Notes under the pieces: model-generated
Told to the model about the DNA's origin: nothing
What the model saw: only the letters and a program-made list of their open reading frames with translations
Database searches by the model: none
Origin: Vibrio hepatarius
GTDB taxonomy: Bacteria; Pseudomonadota; Gammaproteobacteria; Enterobacterales; Vibrionaceae
Length of the DNA stretch: 64,000 nucleotides
Direction: 5' to 3'
Assembly: GCF_011806575.1 (NCBI RefSeq)
Contig: NZ_JAATOO010000001.1
Coordinates: forward strand, 1-64,000
Translations under genes and position numbers: made by a program
In this document: one piece after another, positions 48,033 to 57,008 of the stretch
Numbering within the stretch: the first letter of the stretch is position 1
How the letters are laid out: every line of letters starts with the position of its first letter

Positions 48033-49277
48033 CTACTTAGCCGTCAACGCACTTTGAGGAACAAACATGTCTTTCTCACGAGTCAAAGAACTGTAATGTG
48101 GGAACATCGGTTTAGAACTTAAGTAGCGACGCAGCATATCTGCCGCTACAGTGGTAATCACTAGCACTCTGTCTTGGTTTGAATAAGTGCGATTGAAAGA
48201 CAAAGTCTGCCCCCACTCGCCCTCTTTGGTTGCAATAGCCACTGAGAAGCTCTTCTCTTTGACTCTGCCGGTCACAATTGAAATATCTGTGCCACACTTA
48301 TCTTTCGTGGCTCCCGCGAGCGCAAACGCGGCTGCGAGCGCATCATGCTCATTTTGGCCGACATCTAAGCGGCTGCCCAGCACCCATCCGTGACCGCAAT
48401 ACTCTGCGGCTTCCGCATCTGCGTGTAGCCAACTGGAGAGCTGACCTTGGGTCGATTGCTCTGCGGTTGAAATAGATTGCTTATTTTCGATAACCAAATG
48501 AGCAACATGCTGTTGCATCGATTCATCGACACTGACCACATGTTCCTCAATCAGCTTGAAGATCAATTGCAGCAACTTAACGCGTCGCTCCATATCCTCC
48601 TTTGGACCAAACAACTTCACTTCGATGTAGGGAAGGTAAGAGCGATAACCGAGGAAATACCCTTCTGGCAGTTCAAGTTTATCGAGTTTGTCAGACAGCG
48701 CAGACTCCGAAGTCCCAAATGTGTGCAGCTTACTGCAATCCATACCCACTTGGTTCGGATAGTGTTTCTTCAAGTCAGGGATAATTTGGCTTTCAACCAT
48801 TAGCTTAAATTCGCTCGGTACACCCGGCGTAAAATAGAAATCGCACTGATTAATCGTTACTTTGAATCCACACGCAGTGCCAATGGGATTATCAATTATC
48901 ACTGAACCTTGCGGTAACATTGCCTGTTTGCGATTGCTTTCTGGCATTTTCACGCTGCGTGCGGCAAAGAAGGCTTCAAGCTTTTCGGTCCACTCTGGAT
49001 ACTCAACCAACTCCAGTTCCCCAGCCAGCGCTGCGGCTTCCGCACTTAAATCATCGGTGGTTGGTCCTAGGCCGCCATTTACAATCACAACATCGCTATT
49101 GAAACTGAGCATCATCAACTCTTCCACCAGCGAAGACTTTTCATCGCCGACTGTTGAACGCTTCGATAACGAGAATCCGTTTTCAAAAAAGAGCTGAGAA
49201 AGCCAAGCGGCGTTGGTATCTACAATGTCGCCATGAAGAACTTCTTCGCCTGTGCTTAGCATTGCGATTCTTAACAT
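48033..49277 (-). CDS. CinA-like protein with degenerate PncC domain (YfaY type)
   Basis: A 414-residue protein. The N-terminal COG1058 domain (1 to about 250) is well kept: STGEEVLHGDIVDTNAAWLS, VNGGLGPTTDDLS, and FYFTPGVPSEFK. The C-terminal domain (about 255-400) corresponds to PncC (NMN deamidase), but its active-site segment, normally AESCTGG followed by a YSN..K motif, reads AEQSTQG and has no YSN..K. Activity as NMN deamidase is therefore unlikely. E. coli YfaY is a similar protein. The gene stands alone on the minus strand. Confidence 0.85.
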   Translation of the reverse strand: MLRIAMLSTGEEVLHGDIVDTNAAWLSQLFFENGFSLSKRSTVGDEKSSLVEELMMLSFNSDVVIVNGGLGPTTDDLSAEAAALAGELELVEYPEWTEKLEAFFAARSVKMPESNRKQAMLPQGSVIIDNPIGTACGFKVTINQCDFYFTPGVPSEFKLMVESQIIPDLKKHYPNQVGMDCSKLHTFGTSESALSDKLDKLELPEGYFLGYRSYLPYIEVKLFGPKEDMERRVKLLQLIFKLIEEHVVSVDESMQQHVAHLVIENKQSISTAEQSTQGQLSSWLHADAEAAEYCGHGWVLGSRLDVGQNEHDALAAAFALAGATKDKCGTDISIVTGRVKEKSFSVAIATKEGEWGQTLSFNRTYSNQDRVLVITTVAADMLRRYLSSKPMFPHYSSLTREKDMFVPQSALTAK

Positions 49278-49446
49278 AGATCGTCCTTACTAGTGTACGC
49301 TTAGTCTACTATTGCGTTATTATCTTTGCTTTATATCGATTCAAATTCGGTAAATCATTAGAATCATTTAAATTCTGGTTTCTATTCGTCTAGCTTTATT
49401 GGATAATTGTGAGCCTGATCATTAAAAAAACGCAGTGGAGTTATCC

Positions 49447-50343
49447 GTGTTAAAACAAAGCATTACCGCTTTATTCTTGTCAGCCTCAAGCCTAGCGAAT
49501 GCAAGTATGAGCAACTCTAACCAACATATTGAGTTTTCGTACACGGTTGATCAAGCTGAAATTGACACGTTGTACTCATATTCCAACGCAATCAGACCTA
49601 CCACTACCTACAGCATGGGGTTAACCGAGACAACGCTGCAGCTAGAAGAAGAGCCAGTCGCCAAATACCTCACTATCCAAGAAGAAAAAGATTGGGATTA
49701 CCTTAAAAGCCAAACTTACACTATTTTGGGTTTAAGTGTCGCAACCGTCGGTCTGATGACGATGCTGCCTGAATCGATCACTAAGTGGGATGAAGAAGAC
49801 CGCAGTCTGAGCCAAGTTGGGCAAAAATGGAAAGACAATGTCAGCGATGGCCCGGTATGGGACCGCGACGAACATTTCCTAAACTACGTGATGCACCCCT
49901 ATTTTGGCGGTGTTTACTACACTGCGGCGCGTCACGCTGGCTTTAGCGAGTTTGAATCGTTTTTATATTCTGCGTCTATGTCGACGTTCTTCTGGGAGTA
50001 TGGCGTTGAAGCATTCGCGGAAGTGCCGTCTTGGCAAGACCTGTTTATCACACCATTTTTTGGCGCGGTTGTTGGCGAAATGATGCTTGAAGCAGAGCAA
50101 GACATTGTCTCATCAGGTGGCGAAGTGCTCGGTTCTGAAACCATGGGTGGCGTCACCCTATTCTTCTTAAACCCTGTTGGCCATATCCATGGTTGGGTCA
50201 GTGAAGCGTGGGACGGCAGCGCTGAATTCCAATACAGCAGCAGTCCATGGTTTGGTAACCAAGACGCAGCGAAGTTTGCCCTAGACGCGGGTGCAGAATA
50301 CGACCGAGCTTTCTATGGCGTTGAAATGAAAATCACTTTCTAA
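49447..50343 (+). CDS. DUF3943 family exported protein
   Basis: A 298-residue protein with a signal peptide (about 1-19, ending LANA). The conserved DUF3943 block lies at about 115-225: KWDEEDRS, HFLNYVMHPYFGGVYY, ASMSTFFWEYGVEAFAEVPSWQD and TPFFGAVVGEMM, followed by an outer-membrane-like end with alternating residues and a terminal phenylalanine (MKITF). Location in the outer membrane is an inference. A GTG at 49435 starts 4 codons earlier; GGAG before the GTG at 49447 and the neater signal peptide favour 49447. Function unknown. Confidence 0.8.
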   Translation: MLKQSITALFLSASSLANASMSNSNQHIEFSYTVDQAEIDTLYSYSNAIRPTTTYSMGLTETTLQLEEEPVAKYLTIQEEKDWDYLKSQTYTILGLSVATVGLMTMLPESITKWDEEDRSLSQVGQKWKDNVSDGPVWDRDEHFLNYVMHPYFGGVYYTAARHAGFSEFESFLYSASMSTFFWEYGVEAFAEVPSWQDLFITPFFGAVVGEMMLEAEQDIVSSGGEVLGSETMGGVTLFFLNPVGHIHGWVSEAWDGSAEFQYSSSPWFGNQDAAKFALDAGAEYDRAFYGVEMKITF

Positions 50344-50370
50344 TCGGCAAAGCAAAATTCTACTTAATAT

Positions 50371-50397
50371 AAGCGACGTTACCACGTCGCTTTTTTG
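50371..50397 (+). terminator. Terminator after the DUF3943 gene
   Basis: AAGCGACGT (50371-50379) pairs with ACGTCGCTT (50384-50392), followed by TTTTGT. Confidence 0.9.
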
Positions 50398-50528
50398 TGC
50401 TCAGGATAAAATAAACTTAATCTGAACAAACAATTAGGTGAAATTCTTGACACGTGTCAAACCTATTTCAAACGGGAATTCCTACACTGCAATAAACCCT
50501 TCCTCTCATTCCGTTTAGGAGGCCCAAA

Positions 50529-51041
50529 GTGAACAGCACATTTATTGTCAACTTTGTTGGTAAAGCGACACCCTCTACTATTAAGCAGCTTGCTGCAATC
50601 ACACATGAAAATGGCGGTAAGTGGCTGATCAGTAAAGTCAACTTCATCGAAGACCAAGTGGCAGCCGTCATTAAGGTTGAGGTACCGTCAAATAAAGTCG
50701 ATATCGTTCAAGATGCATTTGATAGTCAACAAGGTCTGTTAGTACAGATTGTTGATTCACAACCTCACAGCCATAACGCAGATACAATCTATCAATTGCG
50801 TTTGGATGCGAATGACCGCGCGGGGATCGTGAATGAAATTACCCATATCTTAGATAGCCAAGGCGTCAGCATTCTTGATATGGACTGCCAGCGTGTATTT
50901 ATCGCAGGTGGCGGTGGTGTGAGCTCTAGCCTCTTTACCGCGAATATGGCGATTCGCTTGCCAGCGGAAGTGGCGATTGACGACATCGCCAACGAGCTAG
51001 AATCTCTCAGCGAAGATACTCGAGTGATGCTCGATTCATAA
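50529..51041 (+). CDS. GcvR-like ACT-domain regulator
   Basis: A 170-residue cytoplasmic protein with two ACT-like domains (about 3-75 and 85-165). The second carries the ligand-site pattern NDRAGIVNEITHILDSQGVSI. This is the layout of GcvR, which senses glycine and restrains GcvA in E. coli, but the first domain has diverged, so the regulated target is uncertain. The GTG start is decided by AGGAGG 7 nt upstream. A bidirectional terminator follows. Confidence 0.78.
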   Translation: MNSTFIVNFVGKATPSTIKQLAAITHENGGKWLISKVNFIEDQVAAVIKVEVPSNKVDIVQDAFDSQQGLLVQIVDSQPHSHNADTIYQLRLDANDRAGIVNEITHILDSQGVSILDMDCQRVFIAGGGGVSSSLFTANMAIRLPAEVAIDDIANELESLSEDTRVMLDS

Positions 51042-51057
51042 TGGCTAAACTTAAAAT

Positions 51058-51088
51058 AAAAAGAGCAGCCGAAGCTGCTCTTTTTTAT
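51058..51088. terminator. Bidirectional terminator between the ACT gene and nspC
   Basis: A stem of AAAAGAGCAGC and GCTGCTCTTTT (about 51058-51084, CGAA loop) with A and T runs on either side ends both convergent units. The nspC stop lies inside the T-run. Confidence 0.9.
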
Positions 51089-52218
51089 TTTACCGACCAC
51101 TGAGACAGTGAGCGTTTAAAGTCTGAGTAATCAAACTCGTTGAGTTTTTGAATCTCACCGCTTGAGCGCTCACAGTAAACCGACGGCATGCGTAGACCGT
51201 TAAACCAGTTCAGTTTCACCATGGTGTAACCCGCACTATCAAGAATATGCAGGCGTTGGCCAATTTCTAGCGGCTGTTCAAAGTTCGCCACACAAAACTG
51301 GTCACCAGCAAGACATGAACACGAACCGATCACGTACTCGTGCTCACCACTCTCTGATGCTTCTAGAATCGACGCAGGCTCGTTATAAATCAACGTATCA
51401 AGACGGTGCGCTTCTGTTGCTGAGTCCACAATCGCCGTTTTCTTTACGTTCTCAACGATATCAACCACAGTGACCACAAGGTCAGTCGTCTTAGTGATGA
51501 TCGCTTCGCCCGGTTCTAGGTACATTTGCACACCGTGCTTTTCAGCAAACGCTTTCAGCGCTAGGCCAAGCTTTTCGATGTCATAGCCTGGCCACGTGAA
51601 GAACACACCGCCGCCCATGCTAACCCAATCCAGCTTATCTAGGTACTCACCAAACTGCTCTGAGATTGAATCAAGCAAACCGATAAACGCATCTACGTCT
51701 TTGTTCTCACAGTTCATGTGGAACATCACGCCGTCAATCCCTTCAAAGACTTCTGGCTTGATGTGATCGGCCTGAACACCAAGACGAGAAAACTGACGAG
51801 CTGGGTTCGCTAAGTCTTGACCTGCGTAGCTAACGCCAGGATTCAAACGAAGACCAATCGACGCTTTACCTTCCACGATATGGCGGTAAGCAGCGAGTTG
51901 TGACTGTGAGTTAAAGATCATCTTGTCACAAATATCGGCGACTTCGCGCACGTCATCTTCGCTGTAGCCCACGCTGTACGCGTGCGTTTCGCCACCAAAG
52001 GTTTCGTAGCCAAGTTTGACCTCAAACGGACCCGAACTTGTCGTGCCATCAAGGTAAGGTTTGATGATGTCGAATACACCCCAAGTTGAGAAACACTTCA
52101 GTGCTAACACTAGCTTCACACCAGAGATTTCTTTTAGCAGTTTCGCTTTCTCTAGGTTCTCAATCAACTTGTCTTCATTGATCATGAAGTACGGAGTTTT
52201 AAGTTCGTTGTGCTGCAT
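51085..52218 (-). CDS. nspC: Carboxynorspermidine decarboxylase
   Basis: A 377-residue PLP enzyme of the alanine-racemase fold. The PLP lysine stands in [14 protein letters not shown], further family motifs are [13 protein letters not shown] and YLEPGEAI, and the CSCLAGDQF segment near the C-terminus holds the cysteine of the second active-site half. It decarboxylates carboxynorspermidine to norspermidine, the last step of the pathway, and in V. cholerae NspC affects biofilm formation. It lies 114 bp after the dehydrogenase gene in the same direction, with a hairpin between. Confidence 0.94.
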   Translation of the reverse strand: MQHNELKTPYFMINEDKLIENLEKAKLLKEISGVKLVLALKCFSTWGVFDIIKPYLDGTTSSGPFEVKLGYETFGGETHAYSVGYSEDDVREVADICDKMIFNSQSQLAAYRHIVEGKASIGLRLNPGVSYAGQDLANPARQFSRLGVQADHIKPEVFEGIDGVMFHMNCENKDVDAFIGLLDSISEQFGEYLDKLDWVSMGGGVFFTWPGYDIEKLGLALKAFAEKHGVQMYLEPGEAIITKTTDLVVTVVDIVENVKKTAIVDSATEAHRLDTLIYNEPASILEASESGEHEYVIGSCSCLAGDQFCVANFEQPLEIGQRLHILDSAGYTMVKLNWFNGLRMPSVYCERSSGEIQKLNEFDYSDFKRSLSQWSVK

Positions 52219-52269
52219 TTAAATACCTTAAGCTCCCTCGCCTAAACGAAGACACTATAAAACCGAACA

Positions 52270-52293
52270 AAGCCGACGCAGATGCATCGGCTT
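52270..52293 (-). terminator. Hairpin between the carboxynorspermidine dehydrogenase gene and nspC
   Basis: On the minus strand AAGCCGATGC (52284-52293) pairs, with one wobble, with GCGTCGGCTT (52270-52279) and is followed by TGTT. The weak T-run suggests partial termination, which would lower nspC expression relative to the two genes before it. Confidence 0.6.
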
Positions 52294-52332
52294 AGATTTT
52301 AATTAATTCAAGACTAGCCCGAATTTAACTAC

Positions 52333-53586
52333 TTATTTTTTAAGCTCGTGGATAACTGGTAAGCCTTGACTTGGTTCTAACTCCTGAACGTGCCAGTCCA
52401 GACCGATAGAAGGCATTGTTTCTAGGAACGGATCTGGGTCTAGCTGTTCCATGTTGAACACGCCCTTGTCTGCCCACTTGCCACGGAAGAATTGCAGTGC
52501 TGCAGTGATCGCTGGTACACCCGTAGTGTAAGAGATCGCTTGGTGCTCTACGTCTTCGTATGCCACTTCGTGATCAGCGTTGTTGTAGATAAATACGCTA
52601 CGATCGATGCCGTCTTTCTTACCTTGTACCCAAGTACCGATACACGTTAGACCGGTGTAGCCCGGTGCGAGTGACGTTGGGTCTGGGAGTAGAGCTTTCA
52701 ATACGTGTAGCGGCTGTACCACTGTACCGTCGTGTAGCGTTAGTGGGTCTGGGCTTAGTAGACCGATGTCACGCATTACGTTGAAGTAGTTTAGGTAACG
52801 GTCGCCAAAACCCATCCAGAACTCGATACGTTTTGCTGGGATGAACTCTTTCATTGAACGAACTTCATCGTGCGCCATTGAGTACACTTTGTGTGAACCA
52901 CAGTTCGGGAAATCGAACTCAAGCATACGTGAATGACAAGGTACTTGCTTCCATTCGCCATTCTCCCAGTAGAAAGAATCGCCTTGGATTTCCAGCATGT
53001 TGGTTTCTGGGTCAAAGTTTGTCGCAAACTTCTTACCGTGGTCGCCAGCGTTAACGTCCATTACGTCGATAGTATCGATTTCATCAAACAGGTGCTTCAC
53101 AGCGTATGCTGCGAATACAGATACTACGCCTGGATCGAAACCCGCACCTAAGATACCTGTGATGCCCGCTTCTGCGAACTTCTCACGGTAGCCCCACTGC
53201 CAGTCGTACGCTTGTGGTACTTGTTGGCCTTCTGAACATAGGTCAACCGCCACTGACGTATCCAAGTAAGATACTTTTGCCTGGTAACATGCTTCCATAA
53301 TTGGCATGTTTACCCACGGAGGACCTGCGTTGATGACTAGGTCAGGCTGAACTTCTTTAATTAGAGCAACCAATGAATCTACGTCGTCAGCATTTACTGC
53401 TCGAGCTTCTAGCTTCTTAGTTGAGTCTTTCAGATTGTTTTTCTTCTGAATAGACTCGATGATTTTCTCACACTTACCGATGGTACGTGATGCGATTGTG
53501 ATATCACCCAGTACGTCGTTGTTTTGAGCTGCTTTATGTGCAACTACCCAGCCAACGCCGCCTGCACCAATCTGTAGAACTGCCAT
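52333..53586 (-). CDS. Carboxynorspermidine synthase (saccharopine dehydrogenase-like)
   Basis: A 417-residue NAD(P)-dependent enzyme. The N-terminal nucleotide site is MAVLQIGAGGVGWVVAHKAA; typical family stretches follow (NAGPPWVNMPIMEACYQA, GAGFDPGVVSVFAAYAVKH). It condenses aspartate semialdehyde with 1,3-diaminopropane and reduces the product to carboxynorspermidine. It stands 15 bp after the fused Dat-Ddc gene, which supplies diaminopropane, so the two are one unit. Confidence 0.92.
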   Translation of the reverse strand: MAVLQIGAGGVGWVVAHKAAQNNDVLGDITIASRTIGKCEKIIESIQKKNNLKDSTKKLEARAVNADDVDSLVALIKEVQPDLVINAGPPWVNMPIMEACYQAKVSYLDTSVAVDLCSEGQQVPQAYDWQWGYREKFAEAGITGILGAGFDPGVVSVFAAYAVKHLFDEIDTIDVMDVNAGDHGKKFATNFDPETNMLEIQGDSFYWENGEWKQVPCHSRMLEFDFPNCGSHKVYSMAHDEVRSMKEFIPAKRIEFWMGFGDRYLNYFNVMRDIGLLSPDPLTLHDGTVVQPLHVLKALLPDPTSLAPGYTGLTCIGTWVQGKKDGIDRSVFIYNNADHEVAYEDVEHQAISYTTGVPAITAALQFFRGKWADKGVFNMEQLDPDPFLETMPSIGLDWHVQELEPSQGLPVIHELKK

Positions 53587-53601
53587 AGTTATTCGTTACC
53601 T

Positions 53602-56490
53602 TTATTTAACTAGCTCAGCCGCTAGAGTGTTAATTTTATTAAGTAAAGATTCGAAATCCGAAATCTTCAAACATGGGTTTAGGATAGTGAATTTCAGCGC
53701 AGATTTGCCGTCCACTACCGTTTCTCCAAGCACTGCAACGCCGCGAACCAGCGCTTCCAGTCTTAGAGCTTTGTTGAGTTCATCTAAATCCACAGCCTCG
53801 CTGTTTACCGCGCGAAACAGCACTGTAGAAAGTGCAGGCTCAGCCAATAGTTCAAAGCCTTCACTATTACGGACAAGATTCGCAACTTGCTGTGTTTGAC
53901 CAAGCAAGTGATCGTACATTTTACCTAGTGTGTTCGGCCCTACGTTTTGCATCGTCATAAAGACTTTCAAAGCATCAAAACGTTTGGTCGTCGCGATAGA
54001 CTTGTCTACCAAGTTTGGTAGCTCGTCATGTTCGCGGTTCAAGTAATCCGCATGGTGAAGTAAGAACTTGAAGTTGGCTTTATCGTTAACCAACAACGCA
54101 CCACAGCTGATTGTTTGGTAGAACAACTTGTGGAAGTCAACGCTAACAGACTCGGCACGCTCAATGCCTTTCAGGCGGTTTTTGTGGCTGCTTAGAATCA
54201 ACGCACCACCATAAGCACCGTCGACGTGCATCCACATCTGGTGCTTTTGAGCCATATCCGCGATGAAATCTAGATCGTCGATGGCACCGTGGTCGGTCGT
54301 ACCTGCTGTACCTACGATAGCAAACGGAATTAGTCCTTCAGATTTCGCTTGTTCAATCACAGTGTCTAGCTTGCTTACATCCATTGTACCGTCAGCATTG
54401 GCATCGACTGCAAGAATCGCTTTCTCACCCAGCCCCATCCAAGAAGCTGATTTTTGTACCGTGAAGTGTGATTTCTTCGAACATACGATACGTAGCTTAT
54501 CTGCGTAATCAGGAAGGCCGAGCTTTTGGATAGAGTGACCGCTTAACTTATCTGCAATCCAGTCACGAGCTAACATCAGGCCCATTTGGTTACTCTGAGT
54601 ACCACCACTAGTGAAAATACCGTCTGACTTCTCGCCTAACTCGTACTTATCACATAGCCAATCAACCACTTTTTGCTCCACATAAGTCGCAGAAGATGCT
54701 TGATCCCATGAATCCATTGATTGGTTTAATGCAGCGATCATTGCTTCTGCCGCCACGGCTGGCATCAACGGTGGAGTATGTAAGTGTGCGATACAATCTG
54801 GGTGCTGAACAAAGATAGAGTTCTTGGCAACTAAGTCTGCAGTTTCACCGATAACATCAATCAGTGGTGCGTTCTTGTTGTCTAGGTCAACCGCGTTGAT
54901 AGCATGTTCTAAGAGCTTTGGTTCAAGACCTGAGTAAGGTGCTTTCACTTGCTCGAATACTGATTTCATCGCTGCCGTTGTGTGGTTCATCACTTTAGCA
55001 AACTCAGCACTGCCCATTTCACCTGTATGGATGAAATGCTGCTTCCAGCTCTCGTTCGCGTGTTCTGCATCAACCTTGTTGCCACCAGCGACTAGAATTG
55101 CTTCTTCTAAAACGCGAAGTGCAAAGTCAATCTGCTCGAAAGAGATGATTAAAGGAGGTAGAAAACGGATAACCGAACCTTCACGACCGCCTTTTTCAAC
55201 CATTAGACCACGCTCAAGCGCAGCACGTTGAATTTTCAGTGTCAGTTCACCATCCGCAACAGGCTCACCAAACTTGTTAAGTTCGCTGCCCGGTTTACGG
55301 ATTTCTACACCTAACATCAGGCCTTTACCACGAACTTCTGCAATGCAGTCTACGCGTTTTTGCATTGCTTCTAGGCCATGACGTAAGTATTGACCGGCGA
55401 TGTTTGCGTGCTCAACAAGATTATCGCGTTCGATGATTTCCAACGCTTTCGCGCCAGATACCATGGCAAGTTGGTTGCCACGGAACGTACCTGTGTGCTC
55501 ACCTGGCTTCCATGTATCGTGCTGTTTATTGATCACTAGCAGTGACATTGGCATACCGCCGCCGATCGCTTTAGACAAACACAGTACATCTGGCACAATG
55601 CCCGATTCTTCGAAAGCGAAGTTGTAGCCAGTTTTACCTACACCACACTGGATCTCATCAAAGATCAGTAGGATTCCGTGCTCGTCACAGATACGACGAA
55701 GTTCACGCAACCAGAATGCTGGTGCAGGGATAACACCGCCCTCTCCTTGTACTGGTTCAACGACGATCGCTGCAGGCTTCATAATGCCCGCTTCGTCATC
55801 GTTTAGAAGACGTTCGATGTAACGAATGCTCGCTTTCGCGCCTTCGTCACCACCAAGGCCAAACGGACAACGTAAATTGTATGGAAATGGCATAAAGTGT
55901 ACGTCTGACATTAAGCCAGTACGACGCGCTTTAGTGCCAAGGTTGCCCATCATACCCATCGTGCCGTTGGTCATACCGTGGTACGCGCCACGGAAAGCAA
56001 ACATGGTGTTTCGGCCTGTCGTTTGTTTCGCTAGCTTGATCGCTGCTTCTACGGCGTCAGCACCAGAAGGACCACAGAACTGGATTACGCAGTTGTCTGC
56101 CAGTTGCTGGGGTAAGAAATTCTTCACAGCATGAATGAAGTTGGTTTTTGCTTTGGTCGCAATATCAAGCGTCTGATAAGGTAAACCGCTGTCTAACTGG
56201 TCTTTTAACGCTTGGTTGATTTCCGGGTGGTTGTAACCCAGCGCCAACGTGCCTGCGCCTGCAAGACAGTCTAGAAACAGTTGACCACGTGTATCTTCAA
56301 CTAAGGCACCGTAGGCTTGCTTGATGGCAATCGGCAAGCGGCGTGGATAAGAGCGAACTTCAGATTCGTGCTGCTCTTGATCCAATAGAATTTGGTCTGG
56401 AGTAAGGTCGTAAGTACCTTCCAACAAAGGAATTTGTGTAGAAAATGGAGTCGCGATAGTGTTGTTATCGACTTCAAAGGCTGTGCTCAT
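53602..56490 (-). CDS. Fused diaminobutyrate aminotransferase and diaminobutyrate decarboxylase
   Basis: A 962-residue fusion of two PLP enzymes. Residues 1 to about 460: class III aminotransferase (diaminobutyrate--2-oxoglutarate aminotransferase), with FCGPSGADAVEAA, FDEIQCGVGKTG and the PLP lysine in LSKAIGGGMP. Residues about 475-962: group II decarboxylase (diaminobutyrate decarboxylase) with FTSGGTQSNQMG, HVDGAYGGAL and the PLP lysine in SVDFHKLFYQ. Together they turn aspartate semialdehyde to diaminobutyrate and then to 1,3-diaminopropane for norspermidine. The fusion is usual in Vibrio; it leads the operon. Confidence 0.94.
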   Translation of the reverse strand: MSTAFEVDNNTIATPFSTQIPLLEGTYDLTPDQILLDQEQHESEVRSYPRRLPIAIKQAYGALVEDTRGQLFLDCLAGAGTLALGYNHPEINQALKDQLDSGLPYQTLDIATKAKTNFIHAVKNFLPQQLADNCVIQFCGPSGADAVEAAIKLAKQTTGRNTMFAFRGAYHGMTNGTMGMMGNLGTKARRTGLMSDVHFMPFPYNLRCPFGLGGDEGAKASIRYIERLLNDDEAGIMKPAAIVVEPVQGEGGVIPAPAFWLRELRRICDEHGILLIFDEIQCGVGKTGYNFAFEESGIVPDVLCLSKAIGGGMPMSLLVINKQHDTWKPGEHTGTFRGNQLAMVSGAKALEIIERDNLVEHANIAGQYLRHGLEAMQKRVDCIAEVRGKGLMLGVEIRKPGSELNKFGEPVADGELTLKIQRAALERGLMVEKGGREGSVIRFLPPLIISFEQIDFALRVLEEAILVAGGNKVDAEHANESWKQHFIHTGEMGSAEFAKVMNHTTAAMKSVFEQVKAPYSGLEPKLLEHAINAVDLDNKNAPLIDVIGETADLVAKNSIFVQHPDCIAHLHTPPLMPAVAAEAMIAALNQSMDSWDQASSATYVEQKVVDWLCDKYELGEKSDGIFTSGGTQSNQMGLMLARDWIADKLSGHSIQKLGLPDYADKLRIVCSKKSHFTVQKSASWMGLGEKAILAVDANADGTMDVSKLDTVIEQAKSEGLIPFAIVGTAGTTDHGAIDDLDFIADMAQKHQMWMHVDGAYGGALILSSHKNRLKGIERAESVSVDFHKLFYQTISCGALLVNDKANFKFLLHHADYLNREHDELPNLVDKSIATTKRFDALKVFMTMQNVGPNTLGKMYDHLLGQTQQVANLVRNSEGFELLAEPALSTVLFRAVNSEAVDLDELNKALRLEALVRGVAVLGETVVDGKSALKFTILNPCLKISDFESLLNKINTLAAELVK

Positions 56491-57008
56491 GATTTAATCC
56501 CTTGAAATAGTTAAAGCCCTTCCTATCGGCAGCAAAGCAGTTTGGAAGGTATAGCAGGCCATAACACGGTTCCGCTGGAAAACGTGTACGACAAATTGCT
56601 CCATCATTTAGATGGACTAAAAATCAAAGGGTTAATCAAGGTTCAGTAATGCAACTGTCTTGTAAAACAGGGCATTCAGGAAGAACTAAGCTGATTATTG
56701 TGTGTTTGTTAAGTGAGTTCAATGTTGGGTTTCCCATTCACTTGCCGCAACGCGACAACAGTATCCCGTCTATCGATAAAAGGACTTATCGATACCTACC
56801 CTACGTGATGTTCACTCAGCCCGAATGACGTCACGCGTATCCCCCAGAATCGTAGTTTTCGAATCACTTCCGAGATTGCGCGCGAACATATCACAAAATA
56901 AAATATTCTCGCAACAACTTTTCATCTTTGGTTATTAATTAATTAGTCATTAATCAAAAAGCTGGCACTTTGGCCAGCTCTATTTTGAGTGGTTTGGCGC
57001 GTTTTCCA
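56491..57008. other. Intergenic region upstream of the norspermidine genes
   Basis: A 518-bp region with no ORF that I support. It holds a perfect 9-bp inverted repeat TATCGATAA-N6-TTATCGATA (56771-56794), a small one (CCATC/GATGG at 56601-56615), and the terminator of the adhesin gene at its right end. The promoter of the minus-strand norspermidine operon must lie here but could not be assigned. A leader RNA or small RNA is possible. Confidence 0.5.
56953..56979 (-). terminator. Terminator after the adhesin gene
   Basis: On the minus strand AGCTGGC (56973-56979) pairs with GCCAGCT (56960-56966) across a 6-nt loop and is followed by TTTTGATT. Confidence 0.8.

Noticed and set aside
56655..56670. 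CTG-N10-CAG match resembling a LexA box upstream of the Dat-Ddc gene
   Set aside because: Only the outer CTGT/ACAG agree; the inner ten bases fit poorly (about 10 of 16 overall), well below the box at 34448.
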